Shown here: positions 8,068-15,462 of the stretch, in pieces
Position numbering within the stretch: the stretch's first letter is position 1
Layout: every line of letters begins with the position of its first letter
Program-made: the position numbers and the translations under genes
Source of the DNA: JADKIH01 sp049363815
Lineage (GTDB): Bacteria > Bacteroidota > Bacteroidia > AKYH767-A > 2013-40CM-41-45
Reading direction: 5' to 3'
Assembly: GCA_049363815.1 (NCBI GenBank)
Contig: JBMQEM010000124.1
Coordinates: 1 to 61,966, forward strand
Length of the DNA: 61,966 bases
Notes under the pieces: model-generated
The model's database searches: none
What the model was told of the DNA's origin: nothing
Seen by the model: the letters and a program-made list of their open reading frames with translations, nothing else

Positions 8068-8778
8068 TTACATGCGAAGTTTTGAGATCTCTCCGCTTCC
8101 AATGATCTTAGAAGAAATATGGCCGGGTTCCTCAACATAAAATACATTTCCACTTCCTGTGATCGTTACATTGAGATCATTTTTCACATCGACAGTGCTT
8201 GTTCCGCTTCCACTGATTGCAATCGCACTTGAGAAACTGTTCAATCCTCTTGCATCAACATTGCCGCTTCCGCTGATACGAATATCCGTTTCAGAAGAAC
8301 TTCCCTTCATATCAAGATTCCCTGAACCCGATAAATTTGCTTTTAGTGATTTGCTGTCAAGCATCACTCTGATGTCGCCTGAACCGGATAATTTCAGGCT
8401 CATAAATTCGCACTGAAACTGACTACGCGTCACTATATTTCCGGATCCTGTCAAATCAATCAGACAAAGATCTTTGACTGTAATATGAATTGTAACAGGT
8501 TTTGTGAAACTGACATTATCATCTGTATCTACGATCAGTGAATTATTCTTTACTCTGGTTGTAATCTTGCTGATCAGATTATCTTCTGCTTCAACACGGA
8601 CCTCCTGCTTATCGCCTTGAGTAATGTAAATATTCGCAGAACTTTTTAATTCTATTCCACTGAATGTTTCCAGCTCACGGGTTTCAGTAACTGTTCTTCC
8701 GGAACCTTTTGTCCAGCAACCGTATGAGGCTGTATTCAGCAGTAAGGTTGTTGCAATTACCAAGAAATTTGTTTTCAT
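8068..8778 (-). CDS. Head GIN domain-containing protein (DUF2807), exported
   Basis: Putative surface protein of the head-GIN family (PF10988), a right-handed beta-helix-like fold predicted to act in adhesion. The 236 residues begin with a signal peptide (about 1-20; a Cys follows in SYGCWTKG, so it could be a lipoprotein, though the lipobox is poor). The rest is built of short strands with the recurring turn [LIS]xGSGx, for example DLTGSGNI, KLSGSGDI, NLSGSGNL, RISGSGNV, AISGSGTS and TITGSGNV. It lies 46 bp after the larger GIN-barrel gene and probably shares its ECF-type promoter. A good terminator follows. The function is inferred only from family and context. Confidence 0.85.
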   Translation of the reverse strand: MKTNFLVIATTLLLNTASYGCWTKGSGRTVTETRELETFSGIELKSSANIYITQGDKQEVRVEAEDNLISKITTRVKNNSLIVDTDDNVSFTKPVTIHITVKDLCLIDLTGSGNIVTRSQFQCEFMSLKLSGSGDIRVMLDSKSLKANLSGSGNLDMKGSSSETDIRISGSGNVDARGLNSFSSAIAISGSGTSTVDVKNDLNVTITGSGNVFYVEEPGHISSKIIGSGEISKLRM

Positions 8779-8824
8779 TTTTATCAGATTTTATTTTGTG
8801 TGAAATTTTATGTGATGTTAAATC

Positions 8825-10210
8825 TTAGAGACCAACTAAAGTGATACCTACATTTACCGGGTAAAGAACCGGACCTTTTTTGTCTTTGAACAAAGTTGAT
8901 GCATAGTAATCTGCAAATACATTCAACCGGCCATAGCCCATGGCTACACGGAATCCGTAACGGAATGGATTCAGATTATAGTCGCTGAAGTCTTTCAACT
9001 TCTTCGTTTCACCATCGATCTCGACTTTATATTTTGTATGTGAACCTACCAGCAATCCGACCATTCCTCCTACTCCCATGTGGAACGCTTTCTTGTAATT
9101 TCTGCTTGTAAAAAATTCAAACATGACAGGTGCTGTAAGATAACTGGCAACGAGTTTACTTTTCTGATGTCCTATTCCAGGAGTTGTATCGCGATAGGCA
9201 GTAGTAAAACTTCCATTCGTCAGTTTAATATCATCATCGAAACGATAGTTATTCCACGTTACACCTAAGCCGGTAAAGAACCAGACATTGCTATGGCCGA
9301 GTTGCACATTCTTTTGAAGAAAGTTAAGTGAGAAACTTACTGATTTATTCAGTTTCAATTCAAAATTTTCTTTTCCGTCCGACAAATTGAAATCTCCATT
9401 ATTATCGAGATACGAATTGACGCCTAGTTCTATTCCTGCCCAGATCGGTTTTGTTTTCCTTGTTTTAGATCTCAACGAATCTGCTTTTCCAATAACCCAC
9501 ACCTGAGATTTGCCAAGTGAGATGCGTGTGGTATCACTATTGTTTTCATCACCTGAGTTTGAACTTTTCACATTTCCAATTCCTGAAACATCTTCATTCA
9601 ATTTCGCAGGAAGTGTTTTGTAAGTAATCGTACCACTGCCACTGATCGTAGAATTTAATTCTTCAGTTGCATCTACACTGATCTTACCAATTCCGGAAAT
9701 CGAAGCATCTGCTTTCCGAAGTTTCAATCCATCGGCATCAATTTTTCCTGAGCCCGGAACACTGAAATCACCTTGATCGCCTTTACCTGTCAGTTCAATT
9801 TTTCCTGCTCCCGGCACTGACGCTTTTATATTTGCTACGTCAAGATCCATTTTGATCTTACCATTACCATCTATTTTTAAATTAATAGAATTCCCGGTAA
9901 TTGTTGATTCGCTGTAAACGTCGCCCTTTCCATCTACTTCAACTTCCTGCAAAGAAGGAACAGTAATGAAATAAGTATTGCCAGTTGAATTATCAATAAG
10001 TAGTGTCTGATTCTTTACATTCACTTCATCAGAACTTACTAGCGAGCCGACAACCTTTACAGTTTGTACGGGGTCTATGCGAACATAGACAGTGGCAATG
10101 CTTGTTATTTTAATTTTTGAGAATGGCTCTACCTGAAAGTTGGCCGTCTTTTGTCCAAATGAGGCAGTTGCTATAAACAATAACGCTGCCATTAGTTTAA
10201 TTGATCTCAT
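8825..10210 (-). CDS. Head GIN domain fused to an outer-membrane beta-barrel-like domain
   Basis: 461-residue exported protein: signal peptide (MRSIKLMAALLFIATASFGQ), a DUF2807 region of about residues 22-215 with repeated turns such as DGNGKIK, PGAGKIE, PGSGKID, SGIGKIS and SGSGTIT, a Ser/Asp-rich linker, then a C-terminal half (about 245-461) of alternating strands typical of a small outer-membrane barrel (GIELGVNSYLDNNGDFN..., ending YPVNVGITLVGL). The fusion suggests a GIN adhesin module anchored in or presented by an outer-membrane pore. It is preceded by an ECF-type promoter nearly identical to that of the sigma gene, so it is probably a target of the adjacent sigma factor. Barrel assignment is by pattern, not by homology to a named family. 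Confidence 0.8.
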   Translation of the reverse strand: MRSIKLMAALLFIATASFGQKTANFQVEPFSKIKITSIATVYVRIDPVQTVKVVGSLVSSDEVNVKNQTLLIDNSTGNTYFITVPSLQEVEVDGKGDVYSESTITGNSINLKIDGNGKIKMDLDVANIKASVPGAGKIELTGKGDQGDFSVPGSGKIDADGLKLRKADASISGIGKISVDATEELNSTISGSGTITYKTLPAKLNEDVSGIGNVKSSNSGDENNSDTTRISLGKSQVWVIGKADSLRSKTRKTKPIWAGIELGVNSYLDNNGDFNLSDGKENFELKLNKSVSFSLNFLQKNVQLGHSNVWFFTGLGVTWNNYRFDDDIKLTNGSFTTAYRDTTPGIGHQKSKLVASYLTAPVMFEFFTSRNYKKAFHMGVGGMVGLLVGSHTKYKVEIDGETKKLKDFSDYNLNPFRYGFRVAMGYGRLNVFADYYASTLFKDKKGPVLYPVNVGITLVGL

Positions 10211-10246
10211 ATGTGATGTATTAATTGTTTTTCGTTGTATAATAAT

Positions 10247-10274
10247 GGGACGCGCAGGGGTGGAAAGAAGTTAC
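10247..10274 (-). promoter_or_regulatory. ECF-type promoter of the GIN-barrel gene
   Basis: Minus strand: -35 GTAACTT (GTAAC at 10270-10274), 17-bp gap, -10 CGTCCCAT (10247-10252 plus). The same two blocks occur upstream of the ECF sigma gene (12103-12129) with a 16-bp gap. The start codon is 37 nt downstream of the -10 block. GTAAC/CGTC pairs with 16-17 bp between them are typical of ECF sigma promoters. Confidence 0.75.
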
Positions 10275-10327
10275 AGGCATTTAAAAATAAATTCAAAAAT
10301 TAAAATTGGGGGAATGCTTAAAAGATA

Positions 10328-10440
10328 AAACACTAAGACCACTAAAAATCGTCACAAAAACACATAATTGAAACTTCACTTATGTCCCGATAGCTATCGG
10401 GATTGTGCTAAAAACTTAGTGAACTTAGTGTTCAATTTTT
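10328..10440. repeat. CACTAAG-type repeat hairpin with embedded CCCGAT palindrome
   Basis: The left arm AACACTAAGACCACTAAAA is inverted relative to the right arm, which reads TTTTAGTGAACTTAGTGTT-like on the plus strand (about 10410-10435). A perfect 16-bp palindrome CCCGATAGCTATCGGG sits at 10386-10401 in the interior. It lies in the spacer between the GIN-barrel promoter and the anti-sigma gene. The same palindrome in a similar setting is at 15409-15424. Confidence 0.65.
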
Positions 10441-10450
10441 TAAGCATCAA

Positions 10451-10478
10451 CATTTCGAAACTCGAATTACGATTCAGG
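10451..10478. repeat. TCG-type heptamer repeat at the 3' end of the anti-sigma gene
   Basis: Units CATTTCG, AAACTCG, AATTACG, ATTCAGG in exact 7-bp register, 8 bp from the anti-sigma stop codon. It is the same family as 12204-12238 and 13696-13716. Confidence 0.65.
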
Positions 10479-10486
10479 AAAAGAAA

Positions 10487-11581
10487 CTATCTGCGTCTTG
10501 TATGCGACACCGAAAACTTCTCCCCTACATTCACTGCATACGTTGTAGCATCATCAACATAATTCTCTTTTTTAACAACGCCGATTTCTTTGGTATCTGA
10601 AAAACGTTTTAATTTGACGGCAGCTACATTAAGTATTGATGTGGACTGTTTTGACTCGGCTTTTACATTCTGAGCAAGACCTAACTCAGCTAGTTCAGCA
10701 GGAGAAAAAATTTCAGAAAGATCAGTGACTTGCCCAACTTTTACTTCGGATTTTTCAGATTGTGATACATTATATGAATTATTTGCAATTGGTTGTTGCT
10801 CAATTACCGGAATAACGCTTTCGGTTTTTTGCTGAACAGCAAGATTATTCTCAGGTAAATTCGGTTGTTGAATGGTATTCTGAGAAGGACTTTCGTTCTT
10901 TTTCATTTTCTTATCCTGAGCAAGAATTGAAGATGGCGCAACATTACTTTCTTCCAAAGGAAGAACTTTTCTTTGTTTCTCACCTTTGTCAACCGGATTA
11001 TTTGCCATTGGCGCCGGAGCGATCGTTTTATTATTTACCGGAGTTTCAACAGGAAGATTTTCCTTATTGTTTTTGTCAACCATCATTTTCTCCTCTTGCT
11101 TCGGACGGAAAATGAAATAAGCAATTGCAATTAAAATTATAGATGCTGCTATTGAAAGATTTCTATATAATGGAGTTGTAAACGAAACAACCTTTGCTGT
11201 TTTCTTTAAAGAAGATTTATCTTCAAACAAGATCGTATAATCAGGAAGTAGTCTTGTTTTTTTAATGATCTCCAGCTCCTGCGCCATTGATGGATTTGAC
11301 TTGAGGATCTGTTCTACTGTTTTTCTTTCTTCTGAATTCAGATCGTTTTCAAAATATGCGATCAAACGCTCAGAGTCAGACGCCTCAGGTTTTTTCAGAT
11401 CCATTTTATTTGCGAAAACCACAGCCTCTGCTTCAAGCGTCGCATGTGATAAATTCTCAAACTCATCTTTCAGGTCAGGATGCTGATCCAGAAAAGTACG
11501 CAACTCTTCCTCCTGAATTTTATTCAGTTTACCATCATAAAAATCGATGATATAGAGTTCGTAGTTATTTCTTGTGATCAT
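10487..11581 (-). CDS. Putative membrane anti-sigma factor
   Basis: 364-residue single-pass membrane protein predicted to sequester the ECF sigma factor encoded just upstream. The cytoplasmic N-terminus (about 1-125) contains two similar helical modules, LYIIDFYDGKLN...HPDLKDEFE and RLIAYFENDLN...NPSMAQELE, followed by one transmembrane helix (about 141-158, SIAASIILIAIAYFIF) and a long, low-complexity, Gln/Asn/Pro-rich periplasmic part. No zinc-binding HxxxCxxC motif is seen, so it is not a ZAS-type anti-sigma. The ATG at 11581 is 2 bp after the sigma stop codon; a TTG at 11587 would overlap it. The role is inferred from gene pairing and topology. Confidence 0.78.
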   Translation of the reverse strand: MITRNNYELYIIDFYDGKLNKIQEEELRTFLDQHPDLKDEFENLSHATLEAEAVVFANKMDLKKPEASDSERLIAYFENDLNSEERKTVEQILKSNPSMAQELEIIKKTRLLPDYTILFEDKSSLKKTAKVVSFTTPLYRNLSIAASIILIAIAYFIFRPKQEEKMMVDKNNKENLPVETPVNNKTIAPAPMANNPVDKGEKQRKVLPLEESNVAPSSILAQDKKMKKNESPSQNTIQQPNLPENNLAVQQKTESVIPVIEQQPIANNSYNVSQSEKSEVKVGQVTDLSEIFSPAELAELGLAQNVKAESKQSTSILNVAAVKLKRFSDTKEIGVVKKENYVDDATTYAVNVGEKFSVSHTRRR

Positions 11582-11583
11582 TT

Positions 11584-12069
11584 TCAAATTACTCTTTCGG
11601 GTGAACCGATATATTGTTTTAAGAACAAACGCGCGCGATAAATATAAACTTTCACTTGCGACTCATTCAGGTCAGTGATCTTTCCTATTTCTTCATAGCT
11701 GTAACCCTCGTAATCGCGCAATGTTAATACAGCTTTCTGAATTTCAGGAAGCAGATTCAAAGCATTGTTCAAAACCATTTTAAGGTCTGAAAATTGTTCT
11801 GAGTGAAAAAGACTTTCTTCATTTACTTCCGTATAATCCGACACATGTTTTTTCTTTCTGATCCGGTCGATCATAGTATGATAACCTGTCGTAAACAAAT
11901 AACTCTTCGCTTTACTGCCTTCCACCTTTTCATGATTCCGCCACATTTTTTCAAATGCATCCTGCACAACATCCCGGGCTTCTTCCTCATCCCGCATATT
12001 TTTCAGGATAAAGCGGAATAGTCCATCGGCATGTGTATCCACACATTGATTGTATTCAGCGGGTGTCAT
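11584..12069 (-). CDS. RNA polymerase sigma-70 factor, ECF subfamily
   Basis: 161-residue ECF sigma factor with the two required domains: sigma-2 (about 5-72: DTHADGLFRFILKNMRDEEEARDVVQDAFEKMW, with the -10-binding part ending in DRIRKKK) and sigma-4 (about 105-155: LLPEIQKAVLTLRDYEGYSYEEIGKITDLNESQVKVYIYRAR, a helix-turn-helix). The downstream membrane gene is its likely anti-sigma factor. The presence of a GTAAC-N16-CGTCCC promoter directly upstream, shared with the GIN-barrel operon, suggests autoregulation and control of head-GIN envelope proteins. Confidence 0.93.
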   Translation of the reverse strand: MTPAEYNQCVDTHADGLFRFILKNMRDEEEARDVVQDAFEKMWRNHEKVEGSKAKSYLFTTGYHTMIDRIRKKKHVSDYTEVNEESLFHSEQFSDLKMVLNNALNLLPEIQKAVLTLRDYEGYSYEEIGKITDLNESQVKVYIYRARLFLKQYIGSPERVI

Positions 12070-12102
12070 TCGTTGTGGTAAATGGTAGTCGTGTTCAGTT
12101 AT

Positions 12103-12129
12103 GGGACGGCTAGTTGGTCATAAAGTTAC
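12103..12129 (-). promoter_or_regulatory. ECF-type promoter of the sigma gene (autoregulatory candidate)
   Basis: Minus strand: -35 GTAACTT (GTAAC at 12125-12129), 16-bp gap, -10 CGTCCCAT. It matches the blocks at 10247-10274 in both halves (CTGTAACTT and CGTCCCAT). The start codon lies 34 nt downstream. Confidence 0.75.
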
Positions 12130-12203
12130 AGCTTTTCTTTTTTTAAGCCTATTTTGCTTTAATTCAAGTACTTACTTTCTATTGTAATTTGAGAATTGAA
12201 TAA

Positions 12204-12238
12204 GGATTCGAATTACGATTCTCGAATTACGAAAAACG
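12204..12238. repeat. TCG-type heptamer repeat directly upstream of the sdaA promoter box
   Basis: Five units in exact 7-bp register all ending in CG: GGATTCG, AATTACG, ATTCTCG, AATTACG, AAAAACG. It ends 6 bp before the -7 box of sdaA, so it occupies the -33 region. Confidence 0.8.
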
Positions 12239-12244
12239 ATTCAC

Positions 12245-12252
12245 TACCTTTG
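12245..12252 (+). promoter_or_regulatory. -7 promoter box of sdaA (TACCTTTG), start codon 4 nt downstream
   Basis: Exact match to TAnnTTTG. The ATG at 12257 begins 4 nt after the box, so transcription would begin at or next to the start codon and the mRNA would be leaderless or almost so. Confidence 0.6.
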
Positions 12253-12256
12253 CCCC

Positions 12257-13690
12257 ATGACGCAAGAAGAGCAAATTTCAGTATTCGATATGTTTAAAAT
12301 CGGGATTGGTCCGTCCAGTTCACATACATTGGGCCCCTGGCGGGCTGCACACCGGTTTTTAAAATCGATTGAGGATCAGAAATTGTGGAGTGGAATTGAA
12401 CGGGTTGTCATAAAGCTGTATGGCTCACTTGCCAAAACCGGCCGTGGACATGGTACTGATATAGCAGTTCAGTTGGGATTGTCGGGATTTGATCCTGTCA
12501 CTTTTGATGTTAATGCCATTACTCCTACGATCAAATCCATTTCTGAGAAGAAAAAACTCAATCTTGATTCTAAAAAAGAAATTGACTTTTCTCCTGAATT
12601 TGATATTGTTTTTTTATTCTCCGAATCACTGCCACAACATTCCAATGCATTAACATTTTCAGCATTTGCTGACGATGAGATCCTCCTTGAAGAAACTTAT
12701 TATTCTGTTGGAGGTGGATTTGTTGTGAAAGATGGTGAAGATCACTCAAAGTCTGCGAATAAAGTAAACTTGAAATTTCCAATCGACAAGGCATCTGAAT
12801 TACTATTGTATTGTGACCAGAACAATATGTCAGTTTCTGAGGTCGTTCTTGAAAACGAAAAGTGCTGGAGAAATGAAACAGAAGTCCGCAAGGGCATTAT
12901 GAATATCTGGCGGGTCATGACCGAATGCATTTATCGTGGTTGTCATGCTAATGGTGAATTGCCCGGGGGATTAAAAGTTGCCAGGCGTGCTGCAAAACTG
13001 AATGACAAATTCCTCAATGGAAGGCAACATGCCAGCTTTGATGAATGGATCACTTTATTGAAATCCGGAGGGAAAGATTTTAAGTACACACTCGACTGGC
13101 TGACTTGTTTTGCTCTTGCTGTTAATGAAGAAAATGCTTCATTTGGCAGAGTGGTGACAGCACCGACTAATGGAGCAGCCGGAGTTATTCCTGCAGTTCT
13201 TCTTTATTATGTCGTATTCAATGACAATATCGGTGATGATGAGATCATCCGTTTTCTCATGACAGCATCAGAGATCGGTAGCATCTTCAAAAAAGGCGCA
13301 ACCATTTCTGCTGCAATGGGCGGTTGTCAGGCTGAGATCGGTGTATCGTCAGCCATGGCTGCCGGCGCTCTCACCGAACGATTAGGAGGAAGTCCGCGCC
13401 AGGTTTTAATGGCCGCTGAAATTGCAATGGAACATCATTTAGGTCTGACTTGCGATCCGATAAAGGGATTGGTTCAGATCCCTTGCATTGAAAGAAATTC
13501 TATGGGTGCCATCAAAGCGATCACTGCTGCGCAGCTTGCACTGAACAGTGATCCTGAAAAAGCAAAAGTTTCCCTGGATGACGTTGTGCGGACAATGTGG
13601 AATACAGCACTCGATATGAATACAAAATTCAAAGAAACTGCCGAAGGTGGGTTGGCGACTAATGTTCCGTTGGGATTGAGCGAATGCTAA
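12257..13690 (+). CDS. sdaA: L-serine ammonia-lyase, single-chain
   Basis: Iron-sulfur L-serine dehydratase converting L-serine to pyruvate and ammonia. 477 residues with the beta domain first (SVFDMFKIGIGPSSSHTLGPWRAAHRF, the substrate-domain signature) and the alpha domain after about residue 200 (NEENASFGRVVTAPTNGAAGVIPAVL). The cluster cysteines are visible in AMGGCQAEIG, HHLGLTCDPIKGLVQIPCIERN. Length matches the single-polypeptide form. It is transcribed divergently from the ECF sigma operon and appears to be a single-gene unit. Confidence 0.96.
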   Translation: MTQEEQISVFDMFKIGIGPSSSHTLGPWRAAHRFLKSIEDQKLWSGIERVVIKLYGSLAKTGRGHGTDIAVQLGLSGFDPVTFDVNAITPTIKSISEKKKLNLDSKKEIDFSPEFDIVFLFSESLPQHSNALTFSAFADDEILLEETYYSVGGGFVVKDGEDHSKSANKVNLKFPIDKASELLLYCDQNNMSVSEVVLENEKCWRNETEVRKGIMNIWRVMTECIYRGCHANGELPGGLKVARRAAKLNDKFLNGRQHASFDEWITLLKSGGKDFKYTLDWLTCFALAVNEENASFGRVVTAPTNGAAGVIPAVLLYYVVFNDNIGDDEIIRFLMTASEIGSIFKKGATISAAMGGCQAEIGVSSAMAAGALTERLGGSPRQVLMAAEIAMEHHLGLTCDPIKGLVQIPCIERNSMGAIKAITAAQLALNSDPEKAKVSLDDVVRTMWNTALDMNTKFKETAEGGLATNVPLGLSEC

Positions 13691-13695
13691 TTCTT

Positions 13696-13793
13696 TTTAA
13701 CGAAAACCGAATATCGATTACCAGGTTTGAAAGTATCTCGCAATAGTTATTCGTTATTAGTTATTCGTTATTAGTTATCGCTATTCGTTAATT
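13696..13793. repeat. Two adjoining heptamer repeats (CG-type and TTATTCG-type)
   Basis: 13696-13716 reads TTTAACG, AAAACCG, AATATCG, the CG-ending family of 12204-12238. 13745-13793 reads AGTTATT, CGTTATT, AGTTATT, CGTTATT, AGTTATC, GCTATTC, GTTAATT, an alternating heptamer tract. The last units encode the C-terminus and stop codon of the minus-strand TMEM175-like gene, whose stop is at 13781-13783. This fills the spacer between two convergent genes. Confidence 0.8.
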
Positions 13794-14365
13794 TTAAATT
13801 GTTTTTCAATATTTCGATCCGGAATTACCCACATTACGGCTACCATTATAAATAAAAGACCTGATATGAATGGGTGGAGAAATGCTGCTGCAATTGATGC
13901 TATGTATGCATACAATGAAAACATTCCTTTGCGGGTTTGCTTTTGAAGGGCTTCTGATTGTTTTTCATCGTGTGTTTCACTTGCTGAAATTGCCTTGAGC
14001 AAAATATAATAAGCAACTCCATTCATCAGTTGAAGAATTGCATACAAAATCACTGAAGTTGTACTGAAATGATTTTCCCCCATGTAGGCAGTTCCGAATG
14101 GAGTGAGTGACAGCCAGAACAAGAGATGATTGTTTGACCAGAGAATTCTGGTGTTTACGCTCTTGACTGTATGCAAGAGGTGATGATGATTTCCCCAATA
14201 GATTGCAACGTTCACAAAGCTGAGAACATAGCTTATAAAAATTGGCAGGAGTCCTAAAAAATCAGAAAGTGATTCGCCATGGGGAAGTTTCAGTTCAAGT
14301 ACCATGATGGTAATGATAATGGCAATGACGCCATCAGAAAATGCTTCGAGCCGTGTTTTGGTCAT
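13781..14365 (-). CDS. TMEM175-family potassium channel-like membrane protein (DUF1211)
   Basis: 194-residue six-helix membrane protein of the TMEM175/DUF1211 family (PF06736), whose characterised members are K+ channels lacking the classical TVGYG filter. The hallmark N-terminal motif RLEAFSDGVIAI is at about 5-16 in the first helix, followed by an EL-K-P segment and further hydrophobic helices (SYVLSFVNVAIYWGNHHHLL; LLFWLSLTPFGTAYM; VILYAILQLMNGVAYYILL; two more to the C-terminus). Its stop codon lies within an intergenic heptamer repeat. Channel activity is inferred from the family. Confidence 0.88.
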   Translation of the reverse strand: MTKTRLEAFSDGVIAIIITIMVLELKLPHGESLSDFLGLLPIFISYVLSFVNVAIYWGNHHHLLHTVKSVNTRILWSNNHLLFWLSLTPFGTAYMGENHFSTTSVILYAILQLMNGVAYYILLKAISASETHDEKQSEALQKQTRKGMFSLYAYIASIAAAFLHPFISGLLFIMVAVMWVIPDRNIEKQFKINE

Positions 14366-14538
14366 GTGGGAATGGATGAGCTGTAAAAATAAAAATTACT
14401 TTCAAGGAAAAAACTAAAATTTAACTTTGGTTTGAAAAATGTTGGCTGGTTTGAAGGATGAAAATATTCCAGAATATAAAATATTCTCTAAACAAATTCG
14501 TCTGCCAAATTGTTACCGTATTTTAAACAAACACACAT

Positions 14539-15162
14539 ATGAAAAAAGTTGGAATAATCGGATCAGGAGCAGTAGCTAAGGCTCTTGCAAAAGGATTTCA
14601 CGGAATTGGCTATGAAGTAAAAATGGGAACCCGCGACAAAAGCAAGTTAGCTGATGTGCCTAATGTTACCATCGGTACTGTTGAAGAAACAGCAAATTTT
14701 GCAGACCTTATTGTTCTTGCTGTAAAAGGTCAGGCCGCTTCTTCAATCATGAAACAAATCCGGACAGATGGCAAAATTATTATTGACACTACTAACCCAA
14801 TCTCTGACAAACCTCCCGTCAATGGCGTCCTTCAGTTTTTTACTGAACAGAACAATTCTTTAGGCGCAATTCTGCAAAATGAAAATCCAAATGCTCATAT
14901 TGTAAAAGCATTTAATTCTGTAGGAAGTGCTTTGATGGTCAATCCGGATTTCGGAGGTGCGAAACCTACAATGTTCATTGCAGGAAATAGTGAGGGTGCA
15001 AAAGAAAAAGTAAAAGAAATTTTAAAGGCTTTCAATTGGGAAATAGAAGACATGGGGAAAATAGAAGCAGCAGGTCCAATCGAAGCACTTTGTCAATTAT
15101 GGTGTATACCGGGGTTTCTGCATAACCAATGGTCGCAGGCGTTTCATTTTCTTAAGAAATAA
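14539..15162 (+). CDS. NADP oxidoreductase, coenzyme F420-dependent-like dinucleotide-binding protein
   Basis: 207-residue single Rossmann-domain protein of the NADP_oxidored F420-type family (PF03807). The dinucleotide motif KVGIIGSGAVAKALAKGF is at the N-terminus and is followed by MGTRDKSKL, where the Arg would favour NADP(H). IDTTNPISD and KAFNSVGSALMVNP are typical of the NpdG-like/oxidoreductase branch. No F420 biosynthesis gene is seen nearby and Bacteroidota usually lack F420, so the true substrate is unknown. It appears monocistronic. Confidence 0.85.
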   Translation: MKKVGIIGSGAVAKALAKGFHGIGYEVKMGTRDKSKLADVPNVTIGTVEETANFADLIVLAVKGQAASSIMKQIRTDGKIIIDTTNPISDKPPVNGVLQFFTEQNNSLGAILQNENPNAHIVKAFNSVGSALMVNPDFGGAKPTMFIAGNSEGAKEKVKEILKAFNWEIEDMGKIEAAGPIEALCQLWCIPGFLHNQWSQAFHFLKK

Positions 15163-15170
15163 ATAAAAAA

Positions 15171-15427
15171 ATGCGGATTTCGGAATGATGCTCGTAGGAA
15201 ATTTTATGGGTAATCGAAGTTATATTTCCATTAAAATAAATTTAGTTCAATAGAAGAATAATTTCATTTTTACATATCAAGTGAAATCGAAGCTTCAATC
15301 CGAAATCCGCATTCCGCATTCCGAAATATTTAAAGGTATTTCCCGCAGAGTTGCGCAGAATACGCAGAAAATCCGCAGACGCAAAATCCCATTCCGTGTT
15401 CTTTGTGTCCCGATTACTATCGGGATT
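15171..15427. repeat. Composite intergenic repeats: TCCG heptamers, CGCAGA units and a CCCGAT palindrome
   Basis: This 300-bp gap has no gene. 15171-15187 (ATGCGGATTTCGGAATG) is inverted relative to 15296-15323 (CAATCCG, AAATCCG, CATTCCG, CATTCCG in 7-bp register), so the interval can form a stem-loop. 15345-15380 then holds four CGCAGA units at 9-11-bp spacing. 15395-15427 has an arm like that of the TTAACAC/CACGGAAT family (TTCCGTGTTCTTTGTG) followed by the palindrome CCCGATTACTATCGGG (15409-15424). The elements sit just before the 3' end of the next minus-strand gene. Confidence 0.7.
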
Positions 15428-15462
15428 GAGTTCTAAATGTTTTTTTTATTGCTCCAGGTAAA

